From Podaxis mareebaensis (lineage: Eukaryota; Basidiomycota; Agaricomycetes; Agaricales; Agaricaceae), in the NCBI GenBank assembly GCA_018524725.1, contig JAEUWP010000530.1:1-64000 (forward strand): a stretch of DNA of 64,000 nt. Reading direction: 5' to 3'. The position numbers and the translations under genes were made by a program. Shown here piece after piece: positions 13,459 to 25,578 of this stretch; the stretch's first letter is position 1; every line of letters starts with the position of its first letter. The notes beneath the pieces are model-generated. The model was not told where the DNA came from, did no database searches, and was given only the letters and a program-made list of their open reading frames with translations.

Positions 13459-14246
13459 ATGACGGAGGAACACTATCCTCCTCTGCTCGGTGATGGAAAG
13501 GGCCGGTATCGAGTCCTGGTGGTTGGCAATAGTGGTAAGTGCGGACTTTCCATGACCTTTTTTAATTCTGAAGTCGTGAACTTACAGGGGCAGGGAAGGT
13601 CAAAGCCACATTCACTGGTTTTGTGTGGTATTACTCACTAAATAACAGAGCACACTCTCGGCGACTCTAGCGGAGAAGCTTGGAATCGCATACATTGCGT
13701 TGGATAGATTGAACTGGAATCCAGGTTGGCAAGAGACGCCAACAGTGGAATTAAGGGTTCGCGTCCGTGACGCCCTCGACAAGAATCCCGGAGGGTGGGT
13801 GGTAGACGGTAGCTACACCAGGAAAATCGGAACGATGGTCCAGGACGAGGCGACAGACATCATCTGTAAGTTATCCTCCAGTCTTTTGACACGTAGTCAT
13901 TGTTTGACAGGATATGTCTGAAGGGTTGGATCCGCCCTTGTTGCTGTATTTTCCACGTATCTTCGTCAGAACGATACGGAGGTGGCTTCATTGGGAAGGG
14001 ACGTGCAGCCCAGGTTGTGAGGAAAGCTTGAAAAGCGTATTCTTTTCGAGCGACAGTATCCTATGGTGGTGCCTCACGCACCATATGACGGTCCGGCGTA
14101 GATGCAGCGAGATGATGACGAGGATCGGGTTAGGCGTTGGATCTGACCTGGCAGGGAGACGCATGCGGAGAATTGGGGGATGGGGAGGAGAGTTGAGGGC
14201 TTGGTGGAAGGACGTTGAAGCATTAGTACGCGAGAAGAAGTTGTAG
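13459..14246 (+). CDS. P-loop NTPase, adenylate-kinase-like / FlaR-type
   Basis: This encodes a 208-residue P-loop protein that resembles the small kinase-like family also annotated as DNA topology modulation FlaR. Exons are 13459-13534, 13588-13598 (only 11 nt), 13649-13865 and 13924-14246. The 11-nt exon plus one base upstream encodes Gly-Ala-Gly-Lys and so builds the Walker A motif GNSGAGKST at residues 23-31. Skipping it would break the frame. Downstream are ALDRLNWNPGW and the WVVDGSYTRKIG segment typical of the family, and LDPPLLLYFPRIFVRTIRRW. The substrate is unknown. The gene converges on the RNase P-like gene, with only 73 bp between the stop codons. An upstream in-frame ATG at about 13393 is possible but gives a longer, less family-like N-terminus. 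Confidence 0.88.
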
Positions 14247-14319
14247 AGATTGTCGTTGAGGACGTGTTTAAATCAACCATAGATTACATGACAGTGACCT
14301 ACAACAAGTAAAACTGAGA

Positions 14320-15030
14320 TCATGGGATCACAATATCTCCCCCTGCTGCTTTGGCCTTTCGTTCCCGCTTCTTTGCTCGCATCTTCGCCGACTTGGACAG
14401 TTTCCGTACCTTGGGCGGCTGGTAGCTAATTGAAAAAGTATATCAATAGTATGTGCAAAGGAATATTTGCGAAACGTACGTGGCAGACTGATCGAGTTCC
14501 GGTATCCTTTCCAAGGATAAGGTTACCCGGAGGTATGGAGTTTGTTTGAGCTTGATGCTGTGAATCCTGAGTAACTTGTGTCGAGGACGACCGAACAGAC
14601 ATACTAATTTTTCCCCTCTAGAGCGTGTGCTATCTGTTCATCGCGGTTGTCTTGCGCGGTCTCGGTCTCGCCGTAACCAAGTTCTTCCAAGGTGCCAAAC
14701 TGATTGTATTGGTGAAGCCCAACAAGACGCGGCGAACGCTTCTCGTGTAGGGCTTTGATGTGTTCACGTTTAATGATTTCTACCACCGAAATCAATCGTG
14801 GAATGACCAGAGTTGCATTGTTTAGGTTGCCCGTCGTTTGGCCTGGTGGATCGCGAGGGAGGGTGTGGAGCACAAGAGGTCTGGAGTCGAATTTCTGTAC
14901 TGGATGAGCGTAGAAATGAAACAGAAATGTTGCTTACCTCAAAGAAATTGAGTGCGAATGTAACAAAGGACTTTATTTTGCCATTTGATGTTATCCTGAG
15001 TTGCTTGGGGCCAGTATCGTCGTTGTCCAT
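14320..15030 (-). CDS. Alba-domain protein, candidate RNase P/MRP subunit
   Basis: A 188-residue protein is obtained from four exons: 15030-14938, 14894-14605, 14557-14480 and 14425-14320. The introns are 43, 47 and 54 bp. The N-terminal half has the Alba-like pattern: NGKIKSFVTFALNFFE, then PLVLHTLP, then PRLISVVEIIKREHIKAL and RLVGLHQYNQFGTLEELGY. A short strand (TPYLRVTLSLERIPEL) and a basic tail (KLSKSAKMRAKKRERKAK) follow. Small Alba proteins in fungi are best known as RNase P and RNase MRP subunits (Pop6/Pop7, Rpp25/Rpp20), which bind the RNA P3 domain. The basic tail fits RNA binding. Which subunit it is, or whether it is a more general Alba protein, cannot be decided by eye. Intron 2 was placed by frame because the simplest joins create a stop. 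Confidence 0.8.
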
Positions 15031-16027
15031 GATGAAGGTGTGACATACGCGTGACCAACCGCGTTCAATGTTGCGTTGTGAGTTTAGATAGGAAATTCAG
15101 ACGCTCGTCGGAAGCAGTTATGCTGGTATAATTTGTTATAAAGCAGGCGTCGCACTCGATAGCATAATCACAATTGGCTTGAGAATATGTAGCTTAACGC
15201 TGAGACATATTGGACAGTGACTTGGGCACTTTTTGTTTGAGACGGTGTAGCCAAATATGTGTAGCGATATGTGGGCCGCCGTCCGCAACCCATCTTAACG
15301 ACTCAATTCCGGCTAAGTATCAATGTTTGTTTCCCCAGTCGCAACTGGGTTCTCCAAGCTGGCCATACTAACTGCGCCAATGGAGTCATGCCCACTTTGT
15401 TTCTTTCTTCGACCGAACGGTAGTCCGAAAGTCATTTCGCGTTGGGTACAATAGGTCTTCCATTCCACCTTACGTCCCGAATAAAGCTTCCGTCACACAG
15501 ATGTATTTCAAGCCGTTCTGGAAGTATTCATTATCCTTGGGCGTCTGGCTCGATTTGGTCGTGCATCAAGCAACGTGTTGAACATGCAACGCAACAGTTC
15601 TGTCACAGCGCCTCGTGTTGGTTTCGAGATGTTCCTGTCTTATCTCTTTGCGGGAAATCCTGTCCTTTGGAGACCGTGCAGCGAGGCGTTTCGCGTCCTT
15701 GTGGTAAGCGGCACCGTACCGAATCCATTCTGCGTTGATCCTACGGTTGATTGACCGACTCTTCCAGGAGACCTGCAACGTGTTTGCCTTGTGCTGCGAT
15801 ACAATTAGGGTACGATAGTCGCGACCCTCCCGTGTTACGAAGAACAATGGATCATTGATCCACTTCATCCATGCCTCAATGCTGCCTCCTGGCACAACCT
15901 TGATAATACGACAGCGTGCTGCTACCCCGTCCCCAACATCTCCCCTTCTTTCTCCTCGACTTCATCGACGTCAGCGGGATACATCACTTCATCCCTTCTT
16001 GCAAATCTCTCAACCTCTTGGTTTATC
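15031..16027. other. Divergent intergenic region
   Basis: About 1 kb lies between the Alba-type gene and the WW-domain gene and must contain both promoters. A minus-strand frame at 15566-15895 is rich in Arg and Trp but lacks any recognised domain. I do not call it. Confidence 0.5.
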
Positions 16028-19000
16028 ATGAGCAGCGGGAGCCCAAAGCCCAAGTGGACCGGACGTTTGAACAATGCCGTGCGTAGAAGCTCCACCATGC
16101 TGTCTTTCGGTCGTTCGAGCTCTTCCCGACCGTCTTCCCGACCATCTTCCCGACCCGCCTCCATCAATGAGCGCGAATCCTTCGACAACGCTTCTGTCAC
16201 CAAGCAGAAAGTAGACACCACGCCGGCCGTATTGTCTCCTCCTGCTGCCCCCAAACCCATCGTACCCAGTCCCATTAGTGAATCACCTGTAAGGGAGGCA
16301 GCAGCTGGAGAGCCCCCCGGGCCTTCTCCACTTGCTCAAGGGGCTCGTACAGCCAGTCCGGAACCGATGGAGGCGACAAGTCCAGTTGGATACGTTCCCC
16401 CTCCGCTCGTTGATTCATCCATCGGAAACCCTGGCGCGTTCACTGATCCGGATGAGGAGCTTCCTCAACCTGCTCCCGTTTCCGATCCTTACATGCCCCC
16501 CAAACCAGAGTCCGTAAAAGGCGCGCCTTCGACACGTGCACCTTCAGTTCGCGATGTTCCTCTTTCTGTTTCAGCTCCCAAATCCGAGGCCAAAGTCCCT
16601 CCCCAGAAGGAACCAGAACTAGAACCTCCGACTACTCGTGATGTCACTCGTTCCGCTCTTGCGCCTCAGGACGCCCCTACTCAGGATGTGCCCGTAATCC
16701 AGGACGTACCCGTCTCCATTCCTGAACCCGAACCCGCACCCACACCTGCACCTGCTCAGCCAGCTGAAACTGACGCTCCTGTACGTGTACCCACACCTTC
16801 CTTTGATAAACCCACTGGTGCTGCCATGGGAAAGCCCGATCCTTCAATTGCCCAACCCTCCCAACCTGCACCATCAGCCACCCCTCCATCGGGCTTTGTC
16901 GAGGCTGTTGATGATACAACCCTTGGTAATGATAAACCGAGCGAACCTGCAGTGGATCCAGCTGTTCCTGTCCCAGCCCCAATAATACCAGTTCCACCTA
17001 TCCCCGTCGACATCACGGGATTCTATCATCCTATGCCCGTCCCTGCTCATGAACAACAACCTGCTCCTGTTGGCGGGGAAGCAAAATCATCAAATGGGCC
17101 CGTGTTCCGTGCTATGCCAATCGACGAGTTGAATTCGGGCTCGGAGATTTGGGGAGGAGTCCCTCGCTCCAATGACCAACCTAAGAGCAACGGTAGTGCC
17201 AGCCATGGCATTCCTACTATCAAGTAAGCACTCTGGCTCATAGCCCCTCGGACTTGACTAAACTGTTTGTATCAGAATCGACAATTCCAACTCTGGCACG
17301 TCCTCCAAGCCAATTGCGCCGAGAATCACTGTATCGACTTCGGATGCACCAGCCATGCCTCAGTGAGTTGATCTTGTGGTCCTTCTTCAAGTTTACTCAT
17401 TTGCGCTAAGGCCACACACCGCTGAGTCTCACTCTGCTCCACCAACGGAGAGCCATGATGAAGTTCATGGCATTGTTTTTCCTCTGCCTCCCCTTCACGA
17501 AGTCATTCCTGGGAGGTGAGCTCTATTATTCACTGACTAGGCCTATACTGATAAATCTCGCATAGATCCCTTCATCAAGACCCATCATCAACCGATCTTG
17601 GCCACCGCAATATTGAGACCGAGTACGTGAAAGCAACCGTAATACACTCTGGGGCTGTTTCTAATATTCTTGCCCCCCAGCGAGACACGTCCTCTCCTCG
17701 GAGCGTCCAAAGGACAATCCTACCTCCAACCCCCAACCACTGGCCATAACACCCATGTCAACGTCAGCCCCCTCAACGGCAGCGCGGGTACCTGGAACTC
17801 TCATTCCCTCGCAGCTGTTCCAAGGCTTCATGAACTCGGGTGGATTGAATACCACCTTCCCGATGGCTCGTTCTATTACGTCCACCCTACGCGTCGCGTG
17901 ACCACCGATGTCAACTTGCGCACTGAGAAGGTCCTGAACGCGGTTACCGGGTATCTCGAGAACGTGAAGGAGAACGTGCCGACCGGTTGCGAATTATGGT
18001 TGAGAGATGTTGGGACACCACGGAAGGGATTTGTGCCGTCGAAGAATTGGGTTAATCATCAGACGAGGTCTGTTATTGTTGACAGTAGACATGCGGGAGG
18101 AAAGAGAAAGGGTGTGGAGGAGGATCGTGAGTTCCTTTCGTTGCATTTATGTGCTGGAATCTGAGAGGCGTTCCGTTCACAGAGTTGGACATGGAGTACA
18201 GGTACTGGTCTTTCATGGAAGGTCACCCTGCCCACACCACCCTCCCTGCTCACGCAAAGAATGAGGCGTTTGAGGCTCTTAGTTGGGCTTGGACAGGTAA
18301 GTTCCTTTTCAGATACTCTCTGAATAGACTCTGAAGGTTTGCTTAGATCGGCTGCTTCCATCCAACCAAGTCGTTCCTGCTCCCTTTAGTCAAGAGGAAT
18401 GTCAGGAACTGAACAATCTGCTTCGCTCCTTCACTACCGATCAGGATGGCATTCAGACCCGTCTTGTGGCGAGGATTCTCATCCGAGTTGGTAAGTAGGA
18501 CCCCTTCGCGATTCGAGTGCATTAAATCTCAACAGTCTGGAAGCTATCTGGCGCCAAGCCTTCTTCCGCCCCAATAAACCACTGCCAAAGGATGTTGTCG
18601 CCAGCACCATTCCAACTGTTCGCAGACGCCGCCCCATAGTCCGCACCTTCTTCGACGTCATCGTCTCCATCATCTGCCTGGGCATCCCCTACATTTTCTT
18701 CGAACGTCACGCCCAGCATCGCATTGACGAGGAATCCAACTTCCGCTCTGCGGGTCCCATGTTCATTATCGGCGCCTGTACATGTCTTGTGGTATGCATC
18801 CTTTCCCCTTCTCTTACATTACGAGAGCCCTTAGTTTTGCCTTGCTTTTTCTGTTGGCTAGGCGGCGATCGTGTTGAGTGCATCTGTGACGTTCCTTTCT
18901 TTGCCAGGCCTGGACAGTTTCACGCGGATTGCGGGCCTTGTGGCGACCCTCTTTGCCTCGTTCTCCATGGCGGCCACGTTGGTTGCTATCTTCAGGTATA

Positions 19001-19330
19001 AGGCAGACATGGTGAGGAGCGCGCCGCAGATTAGTGAAGGGATTATGTGGGTTTCGGTACGTCATATCCCAGCTTCTCTTGTGAGTTCGAAATGCTGATG
19101 TTCACGTGCAGAAGCGTTCTCTTATCTTTTCTCTTCCCATGGTCTTCCTCTCCTACGCTATCATTGGTTTCATCACAGCTATTATACTATACTCGATCAG
19201 AGGCGCTACCTTGGCTGGCCCAGGATTTGTTCCAAACAAGTTCAATTCATACACGAGCTGGATGACAGTCAGTGCAGTTGGAGCTTTGGCTGGCATTTTG
19301 ACGATGTCATTCCTGCTTCTCCGGCGCTGA
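16028..19330 (+). CDS. WW-domain protein with C-terminal multi-pass membrane region
   Basis: A large uncharacterised fungal protein of about 936 residues in ten exons: 16028-17223, 17276-17362, 17411-17515, 17566-17622, 17681-18126, 18183-18296, 18347-18490, 18544-18791, 18862-19056 and 19112-19330. The first 480 residues are Pro/Ser/Glu-rich low complexity, starting with a repeated SRPSSRP tract. A WW-like module lies at about 530-560 (LGWIEYHLPDGSFYY), with the aromatic pair but without a clear second Trp. A soluble region follows. The last 200 residues contain about five hydrophobic helices, for example VIVSIICLGIPYIFF and WMTVSAVGALAGILTMSF. This suggests a membrane protein with a long cytosolic WW-bearing arm that may bind Pro-rich partners. 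All ten exons join in frame. The acceptor at 18543 was chosen over an earlier AG because only it keeps the frame open. Confidence 0.88.
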
Positions 19331-19681
19331 TCGATTCGACTTTTGTTTTCCATTTTCCCTTTCCCCTTTCAGATCATCTGTACTATCAGCTTTGTAACAC
19401 TTTTGTGTTCTCCTTTCATGTCTTCCGTTCAGACTCCGAGTCATAAGTTTGTATTTATACATTGCTTCTTCCATACGATGACTTGACGGCGTGATGACTG
19501 ATGGCATCTTGATTGCATTCGAGTCTCATCAAACTAGATCATACAGGAAGCTGGTTAATGAAGTATGTTATCATCTCATCGCGGAGAAATCTTAAAATGT
19601 ACGCCTAAGACAAAGTGATATTACATGGATGATCAAAGTGGGGTATTCATGGTTTATCAAGTCGTGATTTATTTAATTCAT
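19331..19681. other. Convergent 3' intergenic spacer
   Basis: A 351-bp spacer lies between two convergent stop codons. It should hold both 3' UTRs and polyadenylation signals. No gene is seen. Confidence 0.6.
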
Positions 19682-22103
19682 TCATGTTGATGCTTCATCT
19701 TTGAAGCCTTGGCGTTCACCACTACCAATGGCGTTGAGCTCAGCTTCACGCCTATCGAGATTACGGAAGCTAGAGAAGAATGGCATGAGATCGTGGGGCA
19801 GGATGTAGAAATGTGGTGAAACTTACACGATGAAGAAGATGGTGCCGACAACCCAAGCAGTAACAGCAAATGATCCGAAGAGCCAAGCGAACTTGGGTTC
19901 GACGTTGACACCGACAAGGGCAAAGTTGAGGGCAGAACTGAGAGCGTTTTGGAATTGAGAGAAGGCCATGACGACAGATTTCATGCGTTGGGGAGCCTGT
20001 GGCACCATATGTCAGTCGGGGTTGGCCAGTCCAAAAGGAAAGAGAACAAACCTTAGTGAAGGCATACTCGAGAGAAGTGATGGATGCGAAGATTTCGGAC
20101 AGGCCGACCAGGATGTAAGGTCCAGACACGACCCAAACATTAACGGGTGCAGCAAGGGGATTCTTATTGGCATCTCTACACTCAGAGGGTTCGTTGTCAT
20201 GGCAAGGAGACAATTTGAAGAGGTAGTGTTGTAGAGCTGCTGCATAAACCATGGCTTTTGAATCGATATCAGTATATGTTTGACGAACGAAAGACGAAAT
20301 GAGGACTGACCAAGACCAGCGACGAGGAAACCAGCGTAGATACGCTTGATGGGAGAGAAGTTGATACCCCTTCGACGGAGGAATGGATATATGATGTAAT
20401 CGAAGAGGGGAATGAGGATGATGATGGAGATGGGGTTCAAGTTCTGAATGAGATCGTTCGGGGTTCCGTTCAGAGTCATAGCAGCGGCCATGGTACCCAA
20501 ATTCCCGTCAATTTGAGAATAACCTGATTAGCAGTAAAATAAGTATTTGCAATAGGGATAGGAAAGGCAACTCACATAGCCAGTAGAAGGGGAGAAAGAG
20601 GAACACGTTGCAGGCGTTAAGAGTACGAGCGACCTCGCCGACGAATTCATCGTCCCAAGTAATCTTGGCAGGCACCTTGCCCTGCTCATACGAGCCTATA
20701 CATAGGAGATAAACACAATTATCATTAAATGTACTGTTGCTACTCACTAGGTTTAGCAGGATCCCAGAAGTCTGGAGCACGGATATTCTTGATGGTCTTG
20801 ATGGGATTCAAAGACCAACGAGGTCCCAACGCAAAGTTGATCACACGGAGAGTCTGAGACGAGAGGTAAGCGAAAATGAAACGGTAAGAAACGGGAAAAT
20901 AAAAACCAACCTCGAGGAGAACCGAACCGCGGGGAGGAGTAACGACGTAGTATTTCCTTCCCAATATTAAAACAAAGGGAACCAAAACGAAGATACAAGT
21001 AGGTACGAGGAATGCCGCCCAATAGCCGTTATCGCGAGCGAGGAAGGATGCCGAAATGGCGCCGCAGGAACCGAAGTTGACAGCGGCATAGAACCCTAGG
21101 AAACTCAGAGGGTGACACAAGGGAGTCAGTTGAAGGACGTACAAAGATAAATGCTCTGCACAGTAACGGCAGGAGATCTGATAACAGTCTCTCCACTAGG
21201 TAGCGTGTCTTTGCGAAGCTTCCCAGTGTACTGTTCGGCGATCATAGGCGAAACGTTGGCCTTAATCCCACTGCAACAACTCAGTAAACACCTGCGCAAT
21301 AGAAGTAGAGGGCGCCTTACCCGGCACCGAGACCCATAATCGTGATGGAGAGGACAAGAAGACCGAGGGCGACACCGGATTTCTCCAACGCAGAAGGAGT
21401 AGCGGAACCGACCAGAATGATATGACCAGCTCTGGACTGATATAAGTCTAAGATTCAAAACGAGAACACTGAAGTCGTACAAGCAAACAACGGAGAAGAC
21501 CAGGATTGTCTTATAACGACCCCACATGGTATCGGCGATGATACCACCAATCCAGGGAGTGACATAAACCCAGAACGTGTTGAACTAAGAATATGTCAGG
21601 ATAGATCAGTTGATTACGCTGGAAACATCTCACAGTCCCTAATCAGACGTGAGTAGACAGCTAAACGTAAATAATGTGAGCGCGCACTGATGGCATACGA
21701 TTTCTGGACCCCTTGGCCGAGAGCACCGGCAACACCTATCGCACGGTCTGCGGGAAGGACGGCACCATTGGTCGAACCAGGAGGAAGAGGAAAACGAATG
21801 TAATTATTGAAGATATTCGTGGTACCATAGTACGTCCACCTGATAAACAGGACATTGGATATTGAATTAATGCCACGCGTCACAGCGGGAAACATACCTC
21901 TCAGCAAACTCGACGATGACCACCAACCAAGCCGTGAGAGGAAGACGATCAGCCACATGCCTATAAGTTTTCAAGTCCTTCTGCGTGACGCCCTCAGACC
22001 CTTCAATGATGCTGTCTCCGTCTTCGTTGTACTGGACTTTGACATCGACACTCGAGGTGCGGGTGATCTCCTTCTCAGACTTCTTCTCGTCGTGGGTGGC
22101 CAT
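19682..22103 (-). CDS. PTR2: POT/PTR2-family proton-coupled peptide transporter
   Basis: This protein imports di- and tripeptides with protons across the plasma membrane. Thirteen exons give 596 residues, a normal PTR2 length: 22103-21898, 21839-21688, 21638-21634, 21584-21481, 21431-21321, 21270-21143, 21095-20911, 20853-20748, 20695-20576, 20523-20311, 20254-20052, 19996-19827 and 19769-19682. The POT signature ExxERxxYYG is present (EFAERWTYYG, residues 65-74), as is the second PTR2 signature around FYAAVNFGS. Later hallmarks include GAGGIKANVSPM and FLPFYWLCYSQIDGN. Exon 3 is only 5 nt; it supplies the last two bases of an Arg codon and a Thr codon (AIRTFNTFW) and is needed for the frame. 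The N-terminus is acidic and hydrophilic, as in yeast Ptr2. The gene converges on the WW-domain gene. Confidence 0.95.
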
Positions 22104-24268
22104 GGTTGGGGCAAAGAGGACGGTCCGCGAAAGGGTAAGGTAACTGACGCAAGAGTTTTTATAGACGAAAAAATTCCACTCCTGGATGGAGAATATGATA
22201 AGCTTGAGCCGTGTCTCAATACAATCACCCACATGGACGAATTGCTTGGCGAGGTTCCTTTATCGGCCAAACGATAGTATATTTATTTCAATCAGATGCA
22301 GAAGCATGGAATGTAGCCGTGCGCCCGTACATCGGCTAGAAGGGGCAATGAGTGTCCCCCCTTTATTTTCTATCTCCACAGGACTACGAAGTGTACTAGA
22401 ATGCCAGCAATTTGGGGGACAATGTGCGAGTAACTACCGGCAATGTTGATCCTTTACTCGTCTGTTAAACTATACCGATGGGATCATTATATTAGGCTAT
22501 CACCTTGGAAAGTTGGAAGCATCGACATCCGGTCCGTTCAAGTTTTGCCCACTACTGTATCAACGCGGATGAGCAGGACTGCGTGGGACCCCGTAGAGAC
22601 GGAACAAAACTCGCCCAATAATGTGCCTGGGTCGCAATATGTTGCACGCGACTCAAGTTCTGTTGCCAGCACCCAAATGGGGCTGTTCCAGGTACCGGCG
22701 TTAGCTGTGAATGGTTGGCCTTGGGTTGGCCCCACATCTGGCACATGTCGTTAGCTCAGGGTTATGGCAGAACGAGACCAGTGACAGCTCGACCTCCATG
22801 GCCCGCCCGGAAGAGGACATGTGGAAAGAAAAGCCGGGCTACGTCCGCCAGTCACGGGACTATGGTTAAACCTTATTGATGGAACAATGATTATGAAAGA
22901 CACCATATTTTCGTGAGAACGTCCTACCACTACCTCACCACGCCATGACCGCAAGGCGGTCCTGGCCACATCAATTCCTGCAAATGACGTATGATTGATT
23001 TCGCTGATGCCAGCTGAAACACATACCATAAAGTAGTTCCAGAGATCTTCTTTGTCATTTTCCGCTCACCGCCTACTCGTTGTCCTTATAACCCCTCTTT
23101 GTCATTCAGCTGCACGTTGTCATCTAGCGGAGGTTTGACCCGCCCCTTTGAGGACCCGACGGCTGAGTGGTAGATGTACATACTTCTATGGCGTGAGACG
23201 AACTTCTCATGCTCCATAAGCGCATTAACCCCTTGATCTAGGGGATGAATTCTCTGTATAGGACCGCATGGAACACCTCCGCCAAGCCTGTCATGCATAT
23301 GATGTGAAAACCGAGACGCTGACTTCGATATATACGTCGACGTTTGTGGACCTAACTCATCAACAATATGCTCATCAAGACCCCTGAGCCAGGGCAGCCG
23401 ATCAGCTAGGCAGTTGGCTAGAGCTGCTTTTGCCAGACTTACTTTCATGCTTCTTTCCTTGAATATCTCGACACCATTTCGGCCGGGTATGCTGGTGCTG
23501 GTTTCCACGCCGCCCACCTCCAATGACAATGCCGACTCTTAGCAAGGTTGGAGTCTAGTCTCGTTGATTTAAGCGTCCCTATGCCAGCGGGATACAGACA
23601 GAACGAGACCCGAATGGAAACCACAGCTGGTAGGCCCAGCCACCCTTAGCCAATTTAGTTCATCTCCACAGCTTGGCTGATCTTCCACGAGGTCTTAGCG
23701 ATGGTATTCTGAGCACAAGTACCGTCACGAGGACCTAAGTTACCAAATAGATTGAGCGTACCATGACACTTTGAGGAGATGAACGACGGAGCATCAGGAT
23801 TCATGAGCCACCGAGACATCTATCAAGAGTAGATGGGAAGGCAGACAAATTTACGGAAGCGTCTCTAAATGGAAAGAAATGCGTAAATCGTTACAAAGTC
23901 ACTCCGCACAAAACTCACACTGTACGGGCGCATACTTCATTACGGGATTGAAGCCATTTCAACCAAAAAATTGTCGTCGCATTAAAATTTGCTGGGTGCA
24001 CCAAGTTCTGAACAACGTAGGAAAATCGGAACATCTTGTCGATCATTATGTCGAACTGCAGCGCTGAGATATTTTTATTCCTGTGTCTGTACATGTGTTC
24101 TAAGAACCAGCGTCTTATGATGATAATCTGTTCTGAAGATATGCATTCTCATGGTGAATGATGATCTTAATCAACAGATTGTGAGTTGCGCCCTAGTTAT
24201 AAGCAGTCAACGCAGCAACGTAACCCCACGCTGCGAGGCAGGCTTCAAAGTTTCTCCCGCATTCCCAA
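22104..24268. other. Intergenic region upstream of PTR2 and the first seven-helix gene
   Basis: About 2.2 kb between divergent genes, holding both promoters. A minus-strand frame at 23086-23529 lacks an ATG at its start and has no recognised domain. No further gene can be supported. Confidence 0.5.
22196..22277. promoter_or_regulatory. Three GATA-type (HGATAR) motifs upstream of PTR2
   Basis: HGATAR sites are TGATAA at 22196-22201, TTATCG (reverse strand) at 22260-22265 and CGATAG at 22272-22277. They lie 93-174 bp upstream of the PTR2 start. Fungal nitrogen regulators of the AreA/Nit2 type bind clustered HGATAR sites in permease promoters. Such motifs also occur by chance, so this is suggestive only. 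Confidence 0.3.
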
Positions 24269-25578
24269 ATGGCTAGGGACCTTTCACTCAACCGATCAAA
24301 GCTCACTGCCCTGCTCTTAGAGAGCTTTACCTATGGTCTGTCTATGACAGATACCTACCAGAAACCTCTCATCCGTACTCACCACTGATCGTAGGACTAT
24401 TTTTCGTCTTATTTTGCGTCTTAATCGCTATTTCGTTCTTCTCGAAGAACAAAGACATTCCAAAAAAGAGGTACATTGTCTCTGTCGCTACTCTCATGAT
24501 GTTGCTTGCGACTTCAGTGAGTGGACTCCAGGCAACATTTGAAGTTCCCACCGTTTTTTTCTGAACGGACTTGTAATAGCACCTGGTCATCGACTTCCTG
24601 CGAGCTCTCGAAGCTTTTGTTCCAAATAATCCTCAACGGACTCCAGACCAATTCTTCAAAAAGTTGTCGCACCCATATGCCATACTGAACTGGGCATTAT
24701 ATGCCCTCCAGACGATACTCGGGGACAGCGTGCTGGTTCGTCTGTCATATGTACTTTGAATGCGTCCCTGACCGATCCTCAAAGATATGGAGATGCTATG
24801 TACTCTGCGACAAGAAATGGTGGGTATTGATTCCCGGAGCACCGCTAATCGCATTTAACATCGGTGAGTCCCAAGGCTTCCAATACTTGTGGAAAGAACG
24901 ACATTCTCATCGCCCGAAGCTGCCTTGGGTGTCATCATACACTATCTTACCTTCGCAACTGGAGCCGTATTCATTCATCTGACTCTTCCTTGGATGTCCG
25001 CTTGGATCTCTGCTACTACCGCCATCCAGTTGATATATTCCAGTGAGTCAACCTTCCACTACATTGGGACCGGGATAGTGGTGCTGACCCTGAGCCCTTC
25101 TTAGTTGCAATTGTGGTGCAAGTACTGCGGCGATTCGCCAGTGCTGGCCAACACGTCAATTCAGTTGTGACAGTTATCGTGGAAAGCTGCGCCCTTTATA
25201 CCCTTTTTGCGCTGGCGCTCTTGATTACGTTCGAGCGAGCGTCGGATGCTGATTGGGTCCTGATCGACATGATCACATCCCTTGTCGTAAGACTAGCTTC
25301 CTATCCGCTCGATGTCAATCGTCTTTATTCATCTATTCATTCGGCAGGGTATTTCTTTTTGTCTCATTATTATTCGACTTCACTTTCATTTCGGGAAAGA
25401 AGAGGTTTCAACCTTCCCCTCGAAATGGTCCGTCCACCGGTCCATAGCAAGACAACATGAGACCGTCTCTGGTACCATGGCCGGTTCGGTACCTGATGTT
25501 GGGTCTGACATGGGAAAGGACTTAAAGGAATCACCGAGCATGATGTTCGCCCGTTGTTTGCCACCTGAGGCTGTTTAA
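24269..25578 (+). CDS. Seven-helix membrane protein, Agaricomycete-type family (copy 1)
   Basis: An uncharacterised integral membrane protein of 319 residues. Seven exons: 24269-24335, 24395-24516, 24580-24735, 24785-24863, 24920-25042, 25105-25286 and 25348-25578. The introns are 49-63 bp. About seven hydrophobic segments are visible: YGLFFVLFCVLIAISFF; a helix through LMMLLATS; one ending in the family-like motif WRCYVLCDKKWW; one after VLIPG; one around WMSAWISATTAIQL; one containing VESCALYTLFALALLITF; and LVGISFCLIIIRLHF. The tail is hydrophilic and probably cytosolic. Families of this shape are strongly expanded in mushrooms and lack a known function; receptor-like or sensor roles have been guessed but not shown. 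A close paralogue follows 1 kb downstream. Confidence 0.88.

Noticed and set aside
15566..15895. Arg/Trp-rich protein of 109 residues
   Set aside because: No domain, no clear splice continuation, and it lies in a region expected to hold two promoters.
23086..23529. 147-codon minus-strand frame
   Set aside because: It starts with TTG rather than ATG, lacks domains and has no plausible exons around it.
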